DNA from: Halomonas litopenaei
Lineage (GTDB): Bacteria > Pseudomonadota > Gammaproteobacteria > Pseudomonadales > Halomonadaceae
Assembly (NCBI RefSeq): GCF_017303055.1
Contig: NZ_JAEKJT010000003.1
Coordinates: 310,001-374,000 of the forward strand
Length of the DNA: 64,000 nt
Reading direction: 5' to 3'
Shown here: positions 8,798 to 19,900 of the stretch, piece by piece
Layout of the letters: each line of letters opens with the position of its first letter
Position numbering within the stretch: position 1 is the stretch's first letter
Program-made: the position numbers and the translations under genes
Notes under the pieces: generated by a model
What the model was told of the DNA's origin: nothing
Database searches by the model: none
What the model saw: the letters and a program-made list of their open reading frames with translations, nothing else

Positions 8798-9826
8798 TCA
8801 GGCCTGGAACTCGAGCATCCGCGTCAGCGGCTTGAGCGCCTGAACCCGCAATGCATCACTGACCTGAATCTCACCCGAGCCATGCCTCAGTGCTTCTGCC
8901 AGATTGTCGAGGGCGTTCATCGCCATCCAGGGACAATGCGCGCAGCTGCGACAGGTGGCGCCATTACCGGCAGTAGGCGCTTCAAACAGTGTCTTCTCGG
9001 GCACAGCCTGCTGCATCTTGAAGAAGATGCCGCGGTCGGTGGCCACGATCAGCTTGTCGTTGGGCAATTCCTTTGCGGCCTTGATCAGCTGCGACGTGGA
9101 GCCGGCCACATCGGCCAGGCTGACCACCGCTTCCGGTGACTCCGGGTGAACCAGTACGGCGGCATCGGGATAGACCGACTTCAGATCCTCGACGCCCTTG
9201 GCCTTGAACTCTTCGTGGACGATACAGGCGCCATCCCAGAGCAGCATGTCGGCACCCGTGTGCTTCTGGATGTAGCCGCCCAGGTGCTTGTCCGGCGCCC
9301 ACAGGATCTTCTCGCCCTTGGCCTTGAGGTGCTCGATCACGTCGACCGCGATGGATGAGGTGACGACCCAGTCGGCACGGGCCTTCACCGCCGCCGACGT
9401 GTTGGCGTAGACCACCACAGTGCGATCTGGATGCGCGTCGCAGAAAGCGGCGAACTCGTCCGCGGGGCAGCCCACATCCAGCGAGCAGGTCGCCTCCAGC
9501 GTTGGCATCAGCACGCGCTTTTCCGGCGACAGGATCTTGGCCGTTTCGCCCATGAAGCGCACGCCGGCCACTACCAGGGTGTCTGCCTCATGGCGAGCGC
9601 CAAAGCGCGCCATCTCAAGCGAGTCTGCCACGCAGCCGCCGGTCTCCTCGGCAAGCTGCTGGATCGCGTCATCGGTGTAGTAGTGTGCGACCAGCACGGC
9701 ATTATTGGCCTTCAGCAGTCGCCTGATCTCATCGACGCGAGCGGCGTCTTCCGAGGGAATACGGGTGGGGCAGTAGGGACGCGCGAGATGCTCTCGAATC
9801 TCGGCGCGGGAAGTCATGATTGTCAT
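8798..9826 (-). CDS. nadA: Quinolinate synthase (4Fe-4S)
   Basis: Condenses iminoaspartate with dihydroxyacetone phosphate to quinolinate in NAD synthesis. The 342 residues include the three cluster cysteines: Cys114 in EATCSLD, Cys201 in DGACIVHEE and Cys298 at the end of the CxxCxxC stretch at 292-298. HYYTDD at 48-53 and MGETAKIL at 92-99 are family motifs. Start chosen at 9826; an ATG three codons later (9817) is equally possible since neither has a clear ribosome site. A 144-base upstream extension has no likeness to NadA. Confidence 0.96.
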   Translation of the reverse strand: MTIMTSRAEIREHLARPYCPTRIPSEDAARVDEIRRLLKANNAVLVAHYYTDDAIQQLAEETGGCVADSLEMARFGARHEADTLVVAGVRFMGETAKILSPEKRVLMPTLEATCSLDVGCPADEFAAFCDAHPDRTVVVYANTSAAVKARADWVVTSSIAVDVIEHLKAKGEKILWAPDKHLGGYIQKHTGADMLLWDGACIVHEEFKAKGVEDLKSVYPDAAVLVHPESPEAVVSLADVAGSTSQLIKAAKELPNDKLIVATDRGIFFKMQQAVPEKTLFEAPTAGNGATCRSCAHCPWMAMNALDNLAEALRHGSGEIQVSDALRVQALKPLTRMLEFQA

Positions 9827-10156
9827 CGTGTCTACCACTGTGACCGGCAGGGAATCCCCCTGCAGATGGGACAGTGCCACCAGCCATCCGCTGCATGGCA
9901 CGCCAGGAGGACCCTCTGTCAGAGCGGCCAGCCCTTCAGGCCGGCGGCACCCTCGATGCGGGGTCCTCACCCTCGCCCATGCGTCTATCGCTACGGCGAG
10001 CTGCTACACAGTTTAACCCAGCAACCACAGGATGCCGAGTTCCGCTGCGTCAAGCTGACCAAGGAATGACACCAGCACACCGGTGTGTCTCGGTCTGGCG
10101 GGCCTGACGGCAACGGGCCGTGGCCCTACGCCAGCATGCAGTGTCATGAATACCCA
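9827..10156. other. Intergenic region upstream of nadA
   Basis: About 330 bases between the nadA start and the tRNA terminator. Overlapping frames here are low-complexity and lack ribosome sites. I see no gene and no recognisable NAD-regulator operator; it should hold the nadA promoter. Confidence 0.5.
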
Positions 10157-10191
10157 ACAAAAACGGCCCCCGCTCCGAAGAGCGAGGGCCG
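10157..10191 (-). terminator. Terminator of the tRNA-Lys pair
   Basis: Stem 10164-10175 with 10180-10191 (one C/A mismatch, loop CGAA), followed on the minus strand by TTTTTGTT. It lies seven bases beyond the encoded CCA of the second tRNA. Confidence 0.9.
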
Positions 10192-10197
10192 CGAAAC

Positions 10198-10273
10198 TGG
10201 TGGGTCGTGTAGGATTCGAACCTACGACCAATTGGTTAAAAGCCAACTGCTCTACCAACTGAGCTAACGACCC
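10198..10273 (-). tRNA. tRNA-Lys(UUU), distal copy
   Basis: A full cloverleaf can be read on the minus strand: acceptor GGGTCGT/ACGACCC, D arm GCTCAGTTGGTAGAGC, anticodon loop CTTTTAA with anticodon TTT, T loop GGTTCGAATCC, discriminator A and an encoded CCA (10198-10200). Identical to the copy 41 bases upstream. Confidence 0.98.
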
Positions 10274-10313
10274 AATCATGGAGGCAATCAGCCTGACCAT
10301 GCACAGGTTCGGT

Positions 10314-10389
10314 TGGTGGGTCGTGTAGGATTCGAACCTACGACCAATTGGTTAAAAGCCAACTGCTCTACCAACTGAGCTAACGACCC
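10314..10389 (-). tRNA. tRNA-Lys(UUU), promoter-proximal copy
   Basis: Same 76-base sequence as the distal copy, including the TTT anticodon and encoded CCA (10314-10316). The two copies are separated by a 40-base spacer and share one terminator, so they are probably one transcript. Confidence 0.98.
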
Positions 10390-10405
10390 TTCCGAACGGG
10401 TGCAG

Positions 10406-10434
10406 ATATTACGGATATGCCCCTTTAGACGCAA
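10406..10434 (-). promoter_or_regulatory. Sigma-70 promoter of the tRNA-Lys operon
   Basis: On the minus strand TTGCGT (10434-10429) is separated by exactly 17 bases from TAATAT (10411-10406). The predicted start is near 10399, ten bases before the tRNA. The discriminator CTGCACCCG is GC-rich, as in stringently controlled tRNA promoters. Confidence 0.75.
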
Positions 10435-10482
10435 GCCTTTTTTTCATTACCTGCGTTTTCTTGTTCCTCGGGGCATATCCGT
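10411..10482. repeat. 13-bp perfect inverted repeat around the tRNA promoter
   Basis: ACGGATATGCCCC at 10411-10423 is exactly complementary to 10470-10482; an inner pair ACGCA/TGCGT (10429-10433, 10452-10456) nests inside. The left arm covers part of the promoter spacer. It could be the rluB terminator (no U tail follows on that strand) or a regulatory structure. Confidence 0.6.
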
Positions 10483-10539
10483 GGGGCACCTCGACGCTGC
10501 ACCCGGCCCAGGTCCGGGCTCGCCTTCGCGCCACCAACA

Positions 10540-11400
10540 TCAGCCCTTGCGGGTAGGCTTGCCACCACGCTTCATGGTCTGTACCGGACGGCGCTTGTGC
10601 TTGTCACGGCTCCAACGGTTCTTTTCATCAGGGGTCAGCTCAGGCACCTTGCGCGACTCAAGTCCCGCCACGCTGGCAAGATCGTCCACCTCGTCCTGGG
10701 ACAGCTCCACCCACTCTCCGGCCTTGGCGCGCTTGTCGAGGAAGATGTTGCCGTAGCGCACACGCTTGAGGCGACTCACGGTGAGGCCTTGCGACTCCCA
10801 CAAGCGTCTGACCTCACGGTTACGCCCTTCCATGATCACCACATGGAACCAGGTATTGATGCCCTCACCGCCGAACTCCTGCACGTCGGTGAAGCGTGCC
10901 GGGCCATCTTCCAGCATCACGCCGTCGACCATGGCCACGACATGCTCGCGCTTGACCTCCCCCATGACGCGAACCGCGTATTCGCGTTCGACCTCGGTGG
11001 AAGGGTGCATCAAGCGGTTGGCCAGCTCGCCGTCAGTGGTGAACAGCAGCAAGCCGCTGGTGTTGATGTCGAGTCGCCCGATGGCAATCCAGCGCTCGCC
11101 CTTGAGACGCGGCAACCGGTCGAACACGGTACGACGCCCCTCCGGATCCTTGCGCGTGCACAGCTCACCCTCCGGCTTGTTGTACATGATCACTCGGCGC
11201 GGCACCTCATCGGCCGCGCGCAAGGTAATCGGCCGATCATCAAAGCTGACTCTATCGCGGGCCTCGACCCGATCACCCAGAGTCGCCACCGAGCCATTGA
11301 CCTTGACCCGTCCATCGGAGATCGCGGTCTCCATCTCGCGGCGGGATCCCAGGCCGGCACGGGCCAGCACCTTTTGCAGTTTTTCGCTGGTGGTCGTCAT
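10540..11400 (-). CDS. rluB: 23S rRNA pseudouridine synthase RluB-type
   Basis: Modifies a uridine of 23S rRNA helix 80 (position 2605 in E. coli). The 286 residues carry an S4 RNA-binding domain at 1-60 ([15 protein letters not shown]) and the RsuA/RluB catalytic domain. Catalytic Asp111 lies in [15 protein letters not shown] basic tail ([20 protein letters not shown]) follows, typical of RluB. Its ATG overlaps the scpB stop by four bases, completing an scpA-scpB-rluB operon, a frequent arrangement in gammaproteobacteria. Confidence 0.93.
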   Translation of the reverse strand: MTTTSEKLQKVLARAGLGSRREMETAISDGRVKVNGSVATLGDRVEARDRVSFDDRPITLRAADEVPRRVIMYNKPEGELCTRKDPEGRRTVFDRLPRLKGERWIAIGRLDINTSGLLLFTTDGELANRLMHPSTEVEREYAVRVMGEVKREHVVAMVDGVMLEDGPARFTDVQEFGGEGINTWFHVVIMEGRNREVRRLWESQGLTVSRLKRVRYGNIFLDKRAKAGEWVELSQDEVDDLASVAGLESRKVPELTPDEKNRWSRDKHKRRPVQTMKRGGKPTRKG

Positions 11401-12311
11401 TCATCGTTCTCGCTTTCTGTGGGTTCCACCCCCGAGGCAGTGTCATCGTCGACGCGGCCCCGGGCGCGCTCGGACAGCCTGGCTTCAAGATCGGCGAAGC
11501 TCAGCCCTGCCCGCTCGGACGCCTTCCCGGCGTGCTGTTCGTCGGCCATCCCGGCCGTCGTGTCGGCGCCCTCAATGGGCGCCTCGGTTTGATCGCCTGC
11601 CCCACCCTCAGCCGTCCCAGCGTTCTGGTGAGGGACGTCTGCCTCATCCCGCCCTTGGCCTTCCTGAAGGTTATCCTGAAGGTCCTCCTGGAGATCATCC
11701 TCCACAGGCTCGTCGGCCTGGGACAGCAGCGCGGGAGGTGGCGGAGGCGGCTCATCCTCGGTATCAAATTCCTCGAACTGCTTTAGCTCATGCATCGGCG
11801 GCAGCTCATCCAGCGTCTTGAGGCCGAAGTCATCAAGGAAGCTGCGGGTGGTGGCGTAGACCGCCGGACGGCCCGGTACATCCCGGTGTCCCACCACACG
11901 AATCCAGCCCCGGTCCAGCAACGTCCGCATGATCGAACCGCTTACGGTCACGCCGCGCACCTCTTCAATATCGCCGCGGGTGACCGGCTGACGGTAGGCA
12001 ATCAGCGCCAGCGTTTCCAGCAGGGCGCGGGAATATCGCTGGGGCCGCTCGTCCCACAGCCTCGCCACCCAGTTGGCCAAGCGCGGACGAATCCGCAGCT
12101 GGTAACCCGAGGCGGTCTCGATCAACTCCATGGCACCACTGACGTGGCGCTCGGTCAGACGCTCGAGCGCTTCCTTGAGACGTCGTCTGGTCGGACGCTC
12201 ATGATCGTCAAACAGCTGCTCAAGCCGGTCCAGCGCCAGCGGCTGACCGGCAGCCAACAGCGCTGCCTCGACGATCTCGTCCAGCGCATCGGGCGTTTCC
12301 ATCACGCTCAT
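11397..12311 (-). CDS. scpB: Segregation and condensation protein B
   Basis: Kleisin-interacting partner of SMC and ScpA in chromosome condensation. The two winged-helix domains occupy about 1-165, with [20 protein letters not shown] as the family core. The product has 304 residues because a long low-complexity acidic tail (about 190-304), starting with a PPPPPP run and rich in Asp, Glu and Gln, is attached; ScpB proteins are usually near 200. The stop overlaps the rluB start and the start overlaps the scpA stop, each by four bases. Confidence 0.93.
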   Translation of the reverse strand: MSVMETPDALDEIVEAALLAAGQPLALDRLEQLFDDHERPTRRRLKEALERLTERHVSGAMELIETASGYQLRIRPRLANWVARLWDERPQRYSRALLETLALIAYRQPVTRGDIEEVRGVTVSGSIMRTLLDRGWIRVVGHRDVPGRPAVYATTRSFLDDFGLKTLDELPPMHELKQFEEFDTEDEPPPPPPALLSQADEPVEDDLQEDLQDNLQEGQGRDEADVPHQNAGTAEGGAGDQTEAPIEGADTTAGMADEQHAGKASERAGLSFADLEARLSERARGRVDDDTASGVEPTESENDE

Positions 12312-13384
12312 GCGGGCTTGTCTCCCTCGCTCAGCCCCTCTCCGGTGGAGGCTGGTGCAGACTCATCGTAGGCATCACTGTGCCCATCGTCCAAGCTATC
12401 CTGGCCGGATATGTCGTCGTCCAGCATCTCATCTTCCACCCCCCCTTCCTCGAATGGCTCGACATCGAACGCGCTTTCGCCGTCATCGTCGAGCGCCTCG
12501 TAGGGGTCTTCTTCCTCGTCGCCGGCCAGTCTCGCTCGAACGTGGATCGGTGACATCGGCGCATTCTGCACAATTTCGATCATCGCTTCCTTGGCCAGCT
12601 CAAGGATCGCCATAAAGGTGACCACCACTCCGGCCCGGCCCTCCTCCAGCGAGAACAAGGCTTCGAAGGGCGTGTAGTGCTCATGGGTCAGGCGCTCCAT
12701 GATGGCCAGCATGCGCTCGCGGGTGGACAGCACCTCGCTCTCGATCTGGTGCGCCTGGTTGAGTTCGGCGCGACGCAGGATGCCCGCCAGGGCACCCAGC
12801 AATTCGTCGAGTTCCACCTCGGGGTGGATGACCCGCGACTCCACCGGAGGCAGTACCGCTCGGGCCGGAAACCAGTCGCGACCTATCCGCGGAAGCTCGG
12901 CCAACGCTTCGGCCGCCAGCTTGAGCCGCTCGTATTCCTGCAGGCGCCGAATCAGCTCGGCACGAGGATCTTCGTCTTCATCGCCGTCTTCACTCTTCGG
13001 CGGCCGCGGCAGCAGGGTACGCGACTTGATCTCGGCCAACATCGCCGCCATCAGCAGATACTCGCCCGCCAGCTCGATCTCCATGGCCTTCATCAGCTCG
13101 ACATACTCGATGTACTGATGGGTAATGGCGGCGACATTGATCGACAAGATGTCGAGATTCTGGCGGCGAATCAGATAAAGCAGCAGATCAAGCGGTCCCT
13201 CGAACGCCTCGAGAAACACCCGCAGCGCCTCGGGGGGAATGTAGAGATCTTCGGGTAATTCGGTGATCGGCTCATCAAACAGCCGGCCCAATGCCTGCAC
13301 CTGGGTCGGCGCAGACGCCGTGTTCGCTGAGGAAGCATCCTCCCCCCCGGCATCGTTCTCGCTGGTTGTCGGCAAATCACTCAC
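12308..13384 (-). CDS. scpA: Segregation and condensation protein A (kleisin)
   Basis: Kleisin subunit bridging SMC heads. The core starts with FEGPLDLLLYLIRRQNLDI and ITHQYIEYVELMK and includes IKSRTLLPRP; it ends with the winged helix around FMAILELAKE. A long acidic tail follows (about 290-358, many Asp and Glu), matching the tail on ScpB. The start is uncertain: GTG at 13384 is used here; an in-frame TTG at 13474 would add 30 residues that do not look like protein, and neither has a strong ribosome site. First gene of scpA-scpB-rluB. Confidence 0.88.
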   Translation of the reverse strand: MSDLPTTSENDAGGEDASSANTASAPTQVQALGRLFDEPITELPEDLYIPPEALRVFLEAFEGPLDLLLYLIRRQNLDILSINVAAITHQYIEYVELMKAMEIELAGEYLLMAAMLAEIKSRTLLPRPPKSEDGDEDEDPRAELIRRLQEYERLKLAAEALAELPRIGRDWFPARAVLPPVESRVIHPEVELDELLGALAGILRRAELNQAHQIESEVLSTRERMLAIMERLTHEHYTPFEALFSLEEGRAGVVVTFMAILELAKEAMIEIVQNAPMSPIHVRARLAGDEEEDPYEALDDDGESAFDVEPFEEGGVEDEMLDDDISGQDSLDDGHSDAYDESAPASTGEGLSEGDKPA

Positions 13385-13624
13385 ACACGTGAACCTGGTC
13401 GCGTTGGATCTGGCCCCGATGTGAGACCGACATGAAAGAACTACCGCTGCTTTACCGATCGCCCAGTTTATCAAGCTCTGCGCGTTCTGGCTAAGCCGAG
13501 ACCGATGCCCGGAAGCGTCTGTTCAATAGCCTCGAGCCTCGACGACAGGGACGGTCGTTCCCTGGCTGCAGACGACAGCGCATGCACCACGCTGCCGGCG
13601 CTTTTGCACTCTTGCACTTTTGCA

Positions 13625-15451
13625 CTACTGCGCGCTGTCGGCGGTGCGGTAGCGACCATGGTAGTCGAATAATTTCTCGCGAATCTGCCAGTGCCGCCCC
13701 ACCTTGCGCCCTACCACAAAGTCTGGCGCTCTCAGCCGGTGCTGATCGTCGCAGACCTGCTGCGGCGTCGACGGCGCCAGTTCTACCCCAGGTGCACGGG
13801 CGTGGTCGCGCAAAAAGATCGCCGTAAAGGCCCTGCGCTGTGCCGGCGTTTCCAGCGCGAACCACTCCGACAGACTAGCGCCATCTTCGTCGTGATAGGT
13901 GACCTTGAGCCGAGGCAGGCCACGACCGTTGGTGGTCGCCTCAAGCTGCATGCCCGAGACTCGGAGCACTCTGGCATCCTTCAGCTTGAGCGCGTCGCGC
14001 AGCTTGTCATCGGCATCCACCAGCAACGCCTGACACCCATGGCAGCGTCGCGCCGCAATATCGTTCTCTGCGCCGCAGTCGCCGCAGGTCTTGAAGCGGA
14101 AGCGGAAATCGCACTGTCTTGCACCTGGCTCCGCCTGCGTCAACGCCTGCCCCTGGGCATCGACCAGCCCCTGACAGCGCCGACCGAAGTGCTCGATCAC
14201 CAGTTCGCCATCGCGCTTTCCCCAGAAAAGGTTGGCATGTCCGCACTGCGGGCACGCCACCTGAACCGGCTCGCTATCGCTGTCTGGACGCGGGCTCCCC
14301 ACCTCAGGCGCGTACAGGTCCCAAGGGTTACCGGCATAGTCCAGGATCAGGCAGTCCTGCTTGCCCGGTGAGAGACGCAGCCCACGGCCGACGATCTGCT
14401 GGTACAGACCGACCGACTCCGTAGGCCTCAGGATCGCAATCAGGTCTACATGGGGCGCATCAAACCCGGTGGTCAGCACCGACACATTGACCAGATACTT
14501 GAGGCGTTTGGCCTTGAACGCATCGATGATCCGGGTGCGCTCGTCCCCAGCGGTGGCTCCGGTGATCAAGGCGGCGTCCGCCGCGGGCAGATAGCCCAGA
14601 ATTTCCTCAGCGTGGGCTACGCTGGCCGCGAACAGCATCACCCCCTGACGATCGGCAGCGCGCTCCATCACTTCACTGATGATACCAGGCGTCGCACGGT
14701 GACCTGCCACGACACGATTCAGGTCCTCTTCGCGGTATATACCGGTGCTGCCAGGCACCAGTCGGGAAAAGTCGTAACGTGCCACCGCCGCATCAATCTT
14801 GACCGGCTTGGCCAGGTAGCCCTGGCGTACCATCAGCCTCAGCGGCTGTTCGAACACACAGTCGCGAAAGAAGCAGTCTTCATCCCCCCGCACCATGCCA
14901 TGGTGATGACGATGATAGAGAAACCCCTGCCCCAGCCGATAAGGCGTCGCCGTCAGGCCCAGCACCTTGAGCGACGCGTTGCGCTGACGCAGGTGATCAA
15001 TGACCCGATGGTAGGAAGACGAGGCCTCCAGCGACACCCGGTGACACTCATCGATCACCAGTAAGGTAAAAGGCCCGTGGGCGTTCTGTTCATCACTGAC
15101 GGCATCCAGATGGCGCACCACCGACTGCACCGAGCCAAACACGACCTGCCGTGCACTTTCCTTGCGGCCAAGGCCCGCGCTGAAAATATCTGCCTCCAGG
15201 CCGTAGGCCAGATACTTTGCGTGGTTCTGTTCCACCAGTTCCCGCACATGGGCAAGGACCAGCACACGGCCCTTGGCCAGACGTGCCAACTCAGCAATCA
15301 CCAGTGACTTGCCACTGCCCGTGGGCAGCACCACCACGGCGGGGTCATCGCTACGACGAAAGTGACTGACCACTTGCGCCACGGCCTGCTGCTGATAGGG
15401 GCGCAGTGTCGGTGTGCTTATTTGGTCAAAATTCGCACCAGCTACCGCCAT
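13625..15451 (-). CDS. radD: RadD/YejH-type superfamily 2 DNA helicase
   Basis: 608 residues, near the length of E. coli RadD (586), which supports double-strand-break repair. Visible motifs are [10 protein letters not shown] (Q-like motif), Walker [34 protein letters not shown] and [13 protein letters not shown]. After the helicase core two cysteine clusters, [12 protein letters not shown] and [18 protein letters not shown], form zinc-ribbon-like modules as in RadD. It is transcribed alone and ends 240 bases before scpA. ATG at 15451. Confidence 0.88.
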   Translation of the reverse strand: MAVAGANFDQISTPTLRPYQQQAVAQVVSHFRRSDDPAVVVLPTGSGKSLVIAELARLAKGRVLVLAHVRELVEQNHAKYLAYGLEADIFSAGLGRKESARQVVFGSVQSVVRHLDAVSDEQNAHGPFTLLVIDECHRVSLEASSSYHRVIDHLRQRNASLKVLGLTATPYRLGQGFLYHRHHHGMVRGDEDCFFRDCVFEQPLRLMVRQGYLAKPVKIDAAVARYDFSRLVPGSTGIYREEDLNRVVAGHRATPGIISEVMERAADRQGVMLFAASVAHAEEILGYLPAADAALITGATAGDERTRIIDAFKAKRLKYLVNVSVLTTGFDAPHVDLIAILRPTESVGLYQQIVGRGLRLSPGKQDCLILDYAGNPWDLYAPEVGSPRPDSDSEPVQVACPQCGHANLFWGKRDGELVIEHFGRRCQGLVDAQGQALTQAEPGARQCDFRFRFKTCGDCGAENDIAARRCHGCQALLVDADDKLRDALKLKDARVLRVSGMQLEATTNGRGLPRLKVTYHDEDGASLSEWFALETPAQRRAFTAIFLRDHARAPGVELAPSTPQQVCDDQHRLRAPDFVVGRKVGRHWQIREKLFDYHGRYRTADSAQ

Positions 15452-15802
15452 TCGCGCAACACTCCTCTGCCGAGTTCGGCATGTCTTGATCTAGCGCAGG
15501 ATACTTAACCCGTTCGATTCGTAGCATGGAGCGCCTGCGCGTGCGTGCGTGCCGAAGGGATAAAGGCCGCTATCGAAGGCGATGCTGCCACCGGCATCTC
15601 GACAATGAGCGTCGTCAGGGTCCCCATCAGGGCACCCAGCGACGCGAGCCACCGCAGGTCATCCCACCAAGAAGGCGATGCACTCTACGCCATCTTGGTA
15701 ACCCGTCACAACAGGCTGACAGCCGGGCTCTCCCCGCCCAGCTGCGTCATCCATGTCGGCACCTCCCGCCGACCACCTTGTCCCCTTACCAAGGACCCCT
15801 TC
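15452..15802. other. Divergent intergenic region, radD and RND operon
   Basis: About 350 bases between divergent starts. The plus-strand frame of the adaptor gene stays open back to 15545 but the extra residues lack any family likeness. A short GCGTGC/GTGC run lies at 15539-15552. No regulator gene of the efflux pump is present here. Confidence 0.5.
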
Positions 15803-16924
15803 ATGATCCTTCGCCACTTTCGCCAGCTGGCTACGTGTTTCGTCATCGCCGGGTTACCGCTGCTGCATGGCTGCAGCGAAGAAACGCCTGCCCTGACCAA
15901 GCAGGTGACTCGACCGGTCAAGTTACTGACCTTGGACGAGATCGGAAACAGCTCGATGAGCGCCTACCCCGGCGTCGTCGAGGCATCAGAGCGTACCGAC
16001 CTGTCCTTTCGGGTCGGCGGCGAACTCAAGGAGCTGAATGTTCAAGCAGGCCAGGTCGTCAGCAGCGGCGAGCGGGTGGCCCTGCTTGACGACCGTGATG
16101 CTCGCAACGCCCTGTCCAACGCTCAATCCAGCTATGATCTGGCCCAGGCGACCTACCACCGCATGCAGGTCTCGGTGGAAAAGGGCGCCATCAGCCGCGC
16201 CGCCTTTGACGAAGCTCGCGCGGCCTTTCTCTCGGCCCAGGCCCAGTTCGACCTGGCCAAGGATCAGCTCGACTACACCGAGCTGAAAGCTCCCTTCGAT
16301 GGCGTCATCGCCAGTGTTCCCGTCGACAACTTCCAGGTCATCGCCCCCCAGCAGACCATCGCGGTGCTGCAGCAGCCGGGCAATATCGACGTGACCTTCG
16401 AGCTGCCGGAACAACAGGTGCGCCGCCTCAATCGGGAGCGCATTCGCGATATCCAGAGCCGTGACGCTTCCCTGGCCTGGGTGCGTCTGGGTGACGATCC
16501 ACGCCGTTTCCCGGCGCGCTACAAGGAGCACGACTCCCGCGCGTCAAGCGGCACCCTGAGCTACGAGGTCAAGCTGACCCTGCCCACCCCCGATGACGTC
16601 AACGTTCTGGCGGGCATGAGTGCCGTGGTGGAGATCGACATCAACGCCCTGACCGGGGACAGCGAGGGCCTGTGGCGGGTGCCTCTCGGCACCGTCGTCA
16701 CCCTTGAGGATGCCCCGGACAACACCGTGGTGTGGCGCTACGTGGCCGACGACGAGACCGAAGGCCATGTCGAAGCAGTCGCGGTCGAGGTGCACACCAC
16801 CAATGACGATGGCGTCTTCATTGCCGGTGATCTCCAGCCGGGAGATCAGCTGGTCACCGCAGGCGCCCACCTTATGCGTGACAAGCTGACGGTCACTCCC
16901 TGGGTCCAGGAAGCGGGGCTCTGA
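15803..16924 (+). CDS. RND efflux periplasmic adaptor (HlyD/MFP family) lipoprotein
   Basis: Links the inner-membrane RND pump to an outer-membrane channel. The 373-residue product starts at an ATG with AAGGA nine bases upstream and a lipoprotein signal ending LLHGC (Cys24). The biotinyl-lipoyl strands (LSFRVGGELKELNVQAGQVVSSGERVALLD) flank a coiled hairpin at about 95-150, then a beta-barrel (PFDGVIASVP and onward). The stop lies two bases before the pump ATG, so both are one operon. No TolC-type gene is adjacent, so a channel encoded elsewhere must serve. Confidence 0.92.
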   Translation: MILRHFRQLATCFVIAGLPLLHGCSEETPALTKQVTRPVKLLTLDEIGNSSMSAYPGVVEASERTDLSFRVGGELKELNVQAGQVVSSGERVALLDDRDARNALSNAQSSYDLAQATYHRMQVSVEKGAISRAAFDEARAAFLSAQAQFDLAKDQLDYTELKAPFDGVIASVPVDNFQVIAPQQTIAVLQQPGNIDVTFELPEQQVRRLNRERIRDIQSRDASLAWVRLGDDPRRFPARYKEHDSRASSGTLSYEVKLTLPTPDDVNVLAGMSAVVEIDINALTGDSEGLWRVPLGTVVTLEDAPDNTVVWRYVADDETEGHVEAVAVEVHTTNDDGVFIAGDLQPGDQLVTAGAHLMRDKLTVTPWVQEAGL

Positions 16925-16926
16925 CC

Positions 16927-19900
16927 ATGATCGGCTATTTTCTACGCAACAAGACCATCAGCTGGATGATCACCCTGCTGCTATCGGTGGGCGGCGTGGT
17001 CTCCTTCCTTGGCCTTGGCCAGCTCGAATTCCCTGACTTCACCATCCGCATGGCGCTGGTCAGCACCGCCTACCCTGGCGCCACCCCACAGCAGGTCGAA
17101 GAAGAAGTCACCCTGCGGCTGGAAAAGGCCATTCAGGAGATCCCCAACCTCAAGCGGGTCAGCACGGTCAACAGTGCGGGCCTGTCCCAGATTACGGTAG
17201 AGCTCGACACCGATGTGCAGGGCACCGCTCTGCCCCAATACTGGGACCTGCTCAGGCGCAAGATCGGCGATACCCAGGCCAGCCTGCCGCCCGGCGCCGG
17301 CCAGTCGCTGGTGGTAGATGACTTCAGCGACGTCTACGGCCTGCTGCTCAACCTGTCCGGCGACGACTACAGCCTGTATGACCTGAAGAACCAGGCCGAC
17401 TTCCTGCAGCGGGAGCTGCGCCTGGTCGATGGCGTCAAGAAGGTGGTCATTGCCGGCGACCGTCCCGAACAGGTCACCATCTCGCTCAACCGCGAGCGGA
17501 TGCAGGCGCTGAACATCCCGCCAGATGCACTGATCGCGCTGCTTAACGCCCAGAATGCCGTGGCCGATGCCGGCAGCGTGCGTCGTGACGGCAAGATCAT
17601 CTCACTGCAGCCTAGCGGCGAGTTCAAGAGCGTTCAGGCGCTGGAGGATCTGATCATCGGGCGCCCAGACGCCAACCCGGTCCACCTGGGCGATATCGCC
17701 ACCGTGACGCGTGGGCTGACGGACCAACCCGGGCAGCTCTATCACGCCGACGGAAAACCGGCGATCTCCATCGGCCTGTCCTTCGTTTCCGGTGTCAACG
17801 TGGTCAAGGTAGGCGAGGCCGTGGATGCGCGCCTGGCCGAGCTAGAATCCCGCCTGCCACTGGGCATGGAGCTGACGCCGGTCTACCACCAGCCCGAAGT
17901 GGTCAAGGAAGCGGTATCCGGCTTCGTCATCAACCTCATGGAATCGGTCGGCATCGTCATCGTCGTTCTACTGATCTTCATGGGCGTGCGTTCGGGCCTG
18001 CTGATGGGGCTGATCCTGACCATCACCATCCTCGGCACGCTGATGCTGATGGCCGCCCACGGCCTGCAATTGCAGAAGGTCTCCCTCGGCGCGCTGATCA
18101 TCGCGCTGGGCATGCTGGTGGACAACGCCATCGTGGTGACCGAAGGCATGCTGATTGGCCTTGGCAAGGGCAAGAGCAAGCTCGCAGCGGCCAAGGAAGT
18201 GGCTGGCCAGAACTGGCTACCGCTGCTGGGTGCCACCGCCATCGCCATCACCGCCTTTGCTCCCATCGGTCTGTCGCCGGACGCCACTGGCGAACTGGTC
18301 GGTTCACTGTTCTGGGTGTTGTTCTACTCGCTGCTGCTCAGTTGGGTGACCGCCCTGACGCTGACGCCTTTCTTTTTCGACATGTTCTTCAAGGACGCAC
18401 CGGCGGACGCGGAGCAGACAGACAGCGATCCCTACAAGGGACTGATCTTCGTCATCTTCGGCTGGCTGGTCGACAAGGGCATCCGCTTCCGCTGGCTCAC
18501 CATCGCTACCTGCATCGGCTTGCTCGTCGGCGCCTTCGCACTGTCCTCCAATATCAAGAATGCCTTCTTCCCCGACTCCACCACGCCACTGTTCTTTGTC
18601 GACGTGTGGATGCCGGAGGGCAGCGATATCCTCGAAAGCGAGCGGATCGCATCGCAGCTGGAGGCCCAGGTGGCCAAGATGGATGAAGTGGTCCACGTCA
18701 CCAGCGTCATCGGCGGCGGCGCCCAGCGCTTTACCCTGACCTATTCGCCGGAGGACCGCTACGCCAGCTACAGCCAGCTGATCGTCGAGACCGACGACCT
18801 TAACAGCAGAGCCCAGCGCATGGCCGACATCATCACCCTGCTGCGCGATGAATACCCTCAGGTACAGTACAAGGTCCAGGCACTGCAGGTGGGGCCATCG
18901 GCCAAGGCAAGTCTGGAGGCGCGGATCTACGGACCTGATCCTGACACCCTGCGTACCCTGGCCACCCAGGTCAGCGACGTGTTCCGTGCCGATCCGCTGG
19001 TCGACAGCATCCGATTGTCCTGGGGCAATCGGGTGGAAGAACTGACCCCGGACTTCCTTGAACAGCAGGCCCGCCGCGTGGGCGTCACCCGCCAAGCCCT
19101 GCATCAGGCGCTGCTGATTCACAATGACGGTCAGGTCGCCGGGGTCTACCGCGAGGGCTCTGACCTGATACCCATCGTCCTGCGTGACGAAGCCTCCCAG
19201 CGCTACGGACTCAATGACCTTTCCAGCCTGAATGTGTGGAGCGCCGAACAACAGAAGTACGTCAGCGCCGGGTCCGTCATGGGGCCGCTGCAGACACGTC
19301 TGCACGACCCATTGATCAAGCGCCGAGATCGTCAACGCATGCTGGCCGTGTACGCCGAACCGCTGCCGCTGTCCGGCGAGACGGCGGCCAATATCCTGGC
19401 CAGGCTGCAGCCGAAGATCGAGGCGATCCCATTGCCTGAGGGCTACCACCTCGGCTGGGGGGGCGAGGACGAAACCTCACGGGATGCCAAGGAAGCGCTG
19501 TTCAAGCTGCTGCCCCTCGGCATTCTCGGCATGTTCATCCTGACCATGCTGCTGTTTGGCAATCTGCGCCAGTCGCTGGCGATCTGGTCCATCGTGCCGT
19601 TGACCGTCATCGGCATCGTCGGCGGTCTGCTGGCATTCAACGCCCCCTTTACCTTCATGGCGCTGCTCGGCACCCTCAGCCTGGTGGGCATGGTGCTCAA
19701 GAACGCCATCGTGCTGGTAGAGGAAATCAAGATCCAGATGGGTGAGCACGATGCGCCCTTCGACGCGATCATGGCCGCCGCCATCAGCCGGGTACGTCCC
19801 GTCTCCATGGCCGCGATCACCACCATGTTGGGCATGATTCCGCTGTTCGGTGACGCCTTCTTCGCGTCCATGGCAGTGGTCATCGTGTTCGGCCTGGGGG

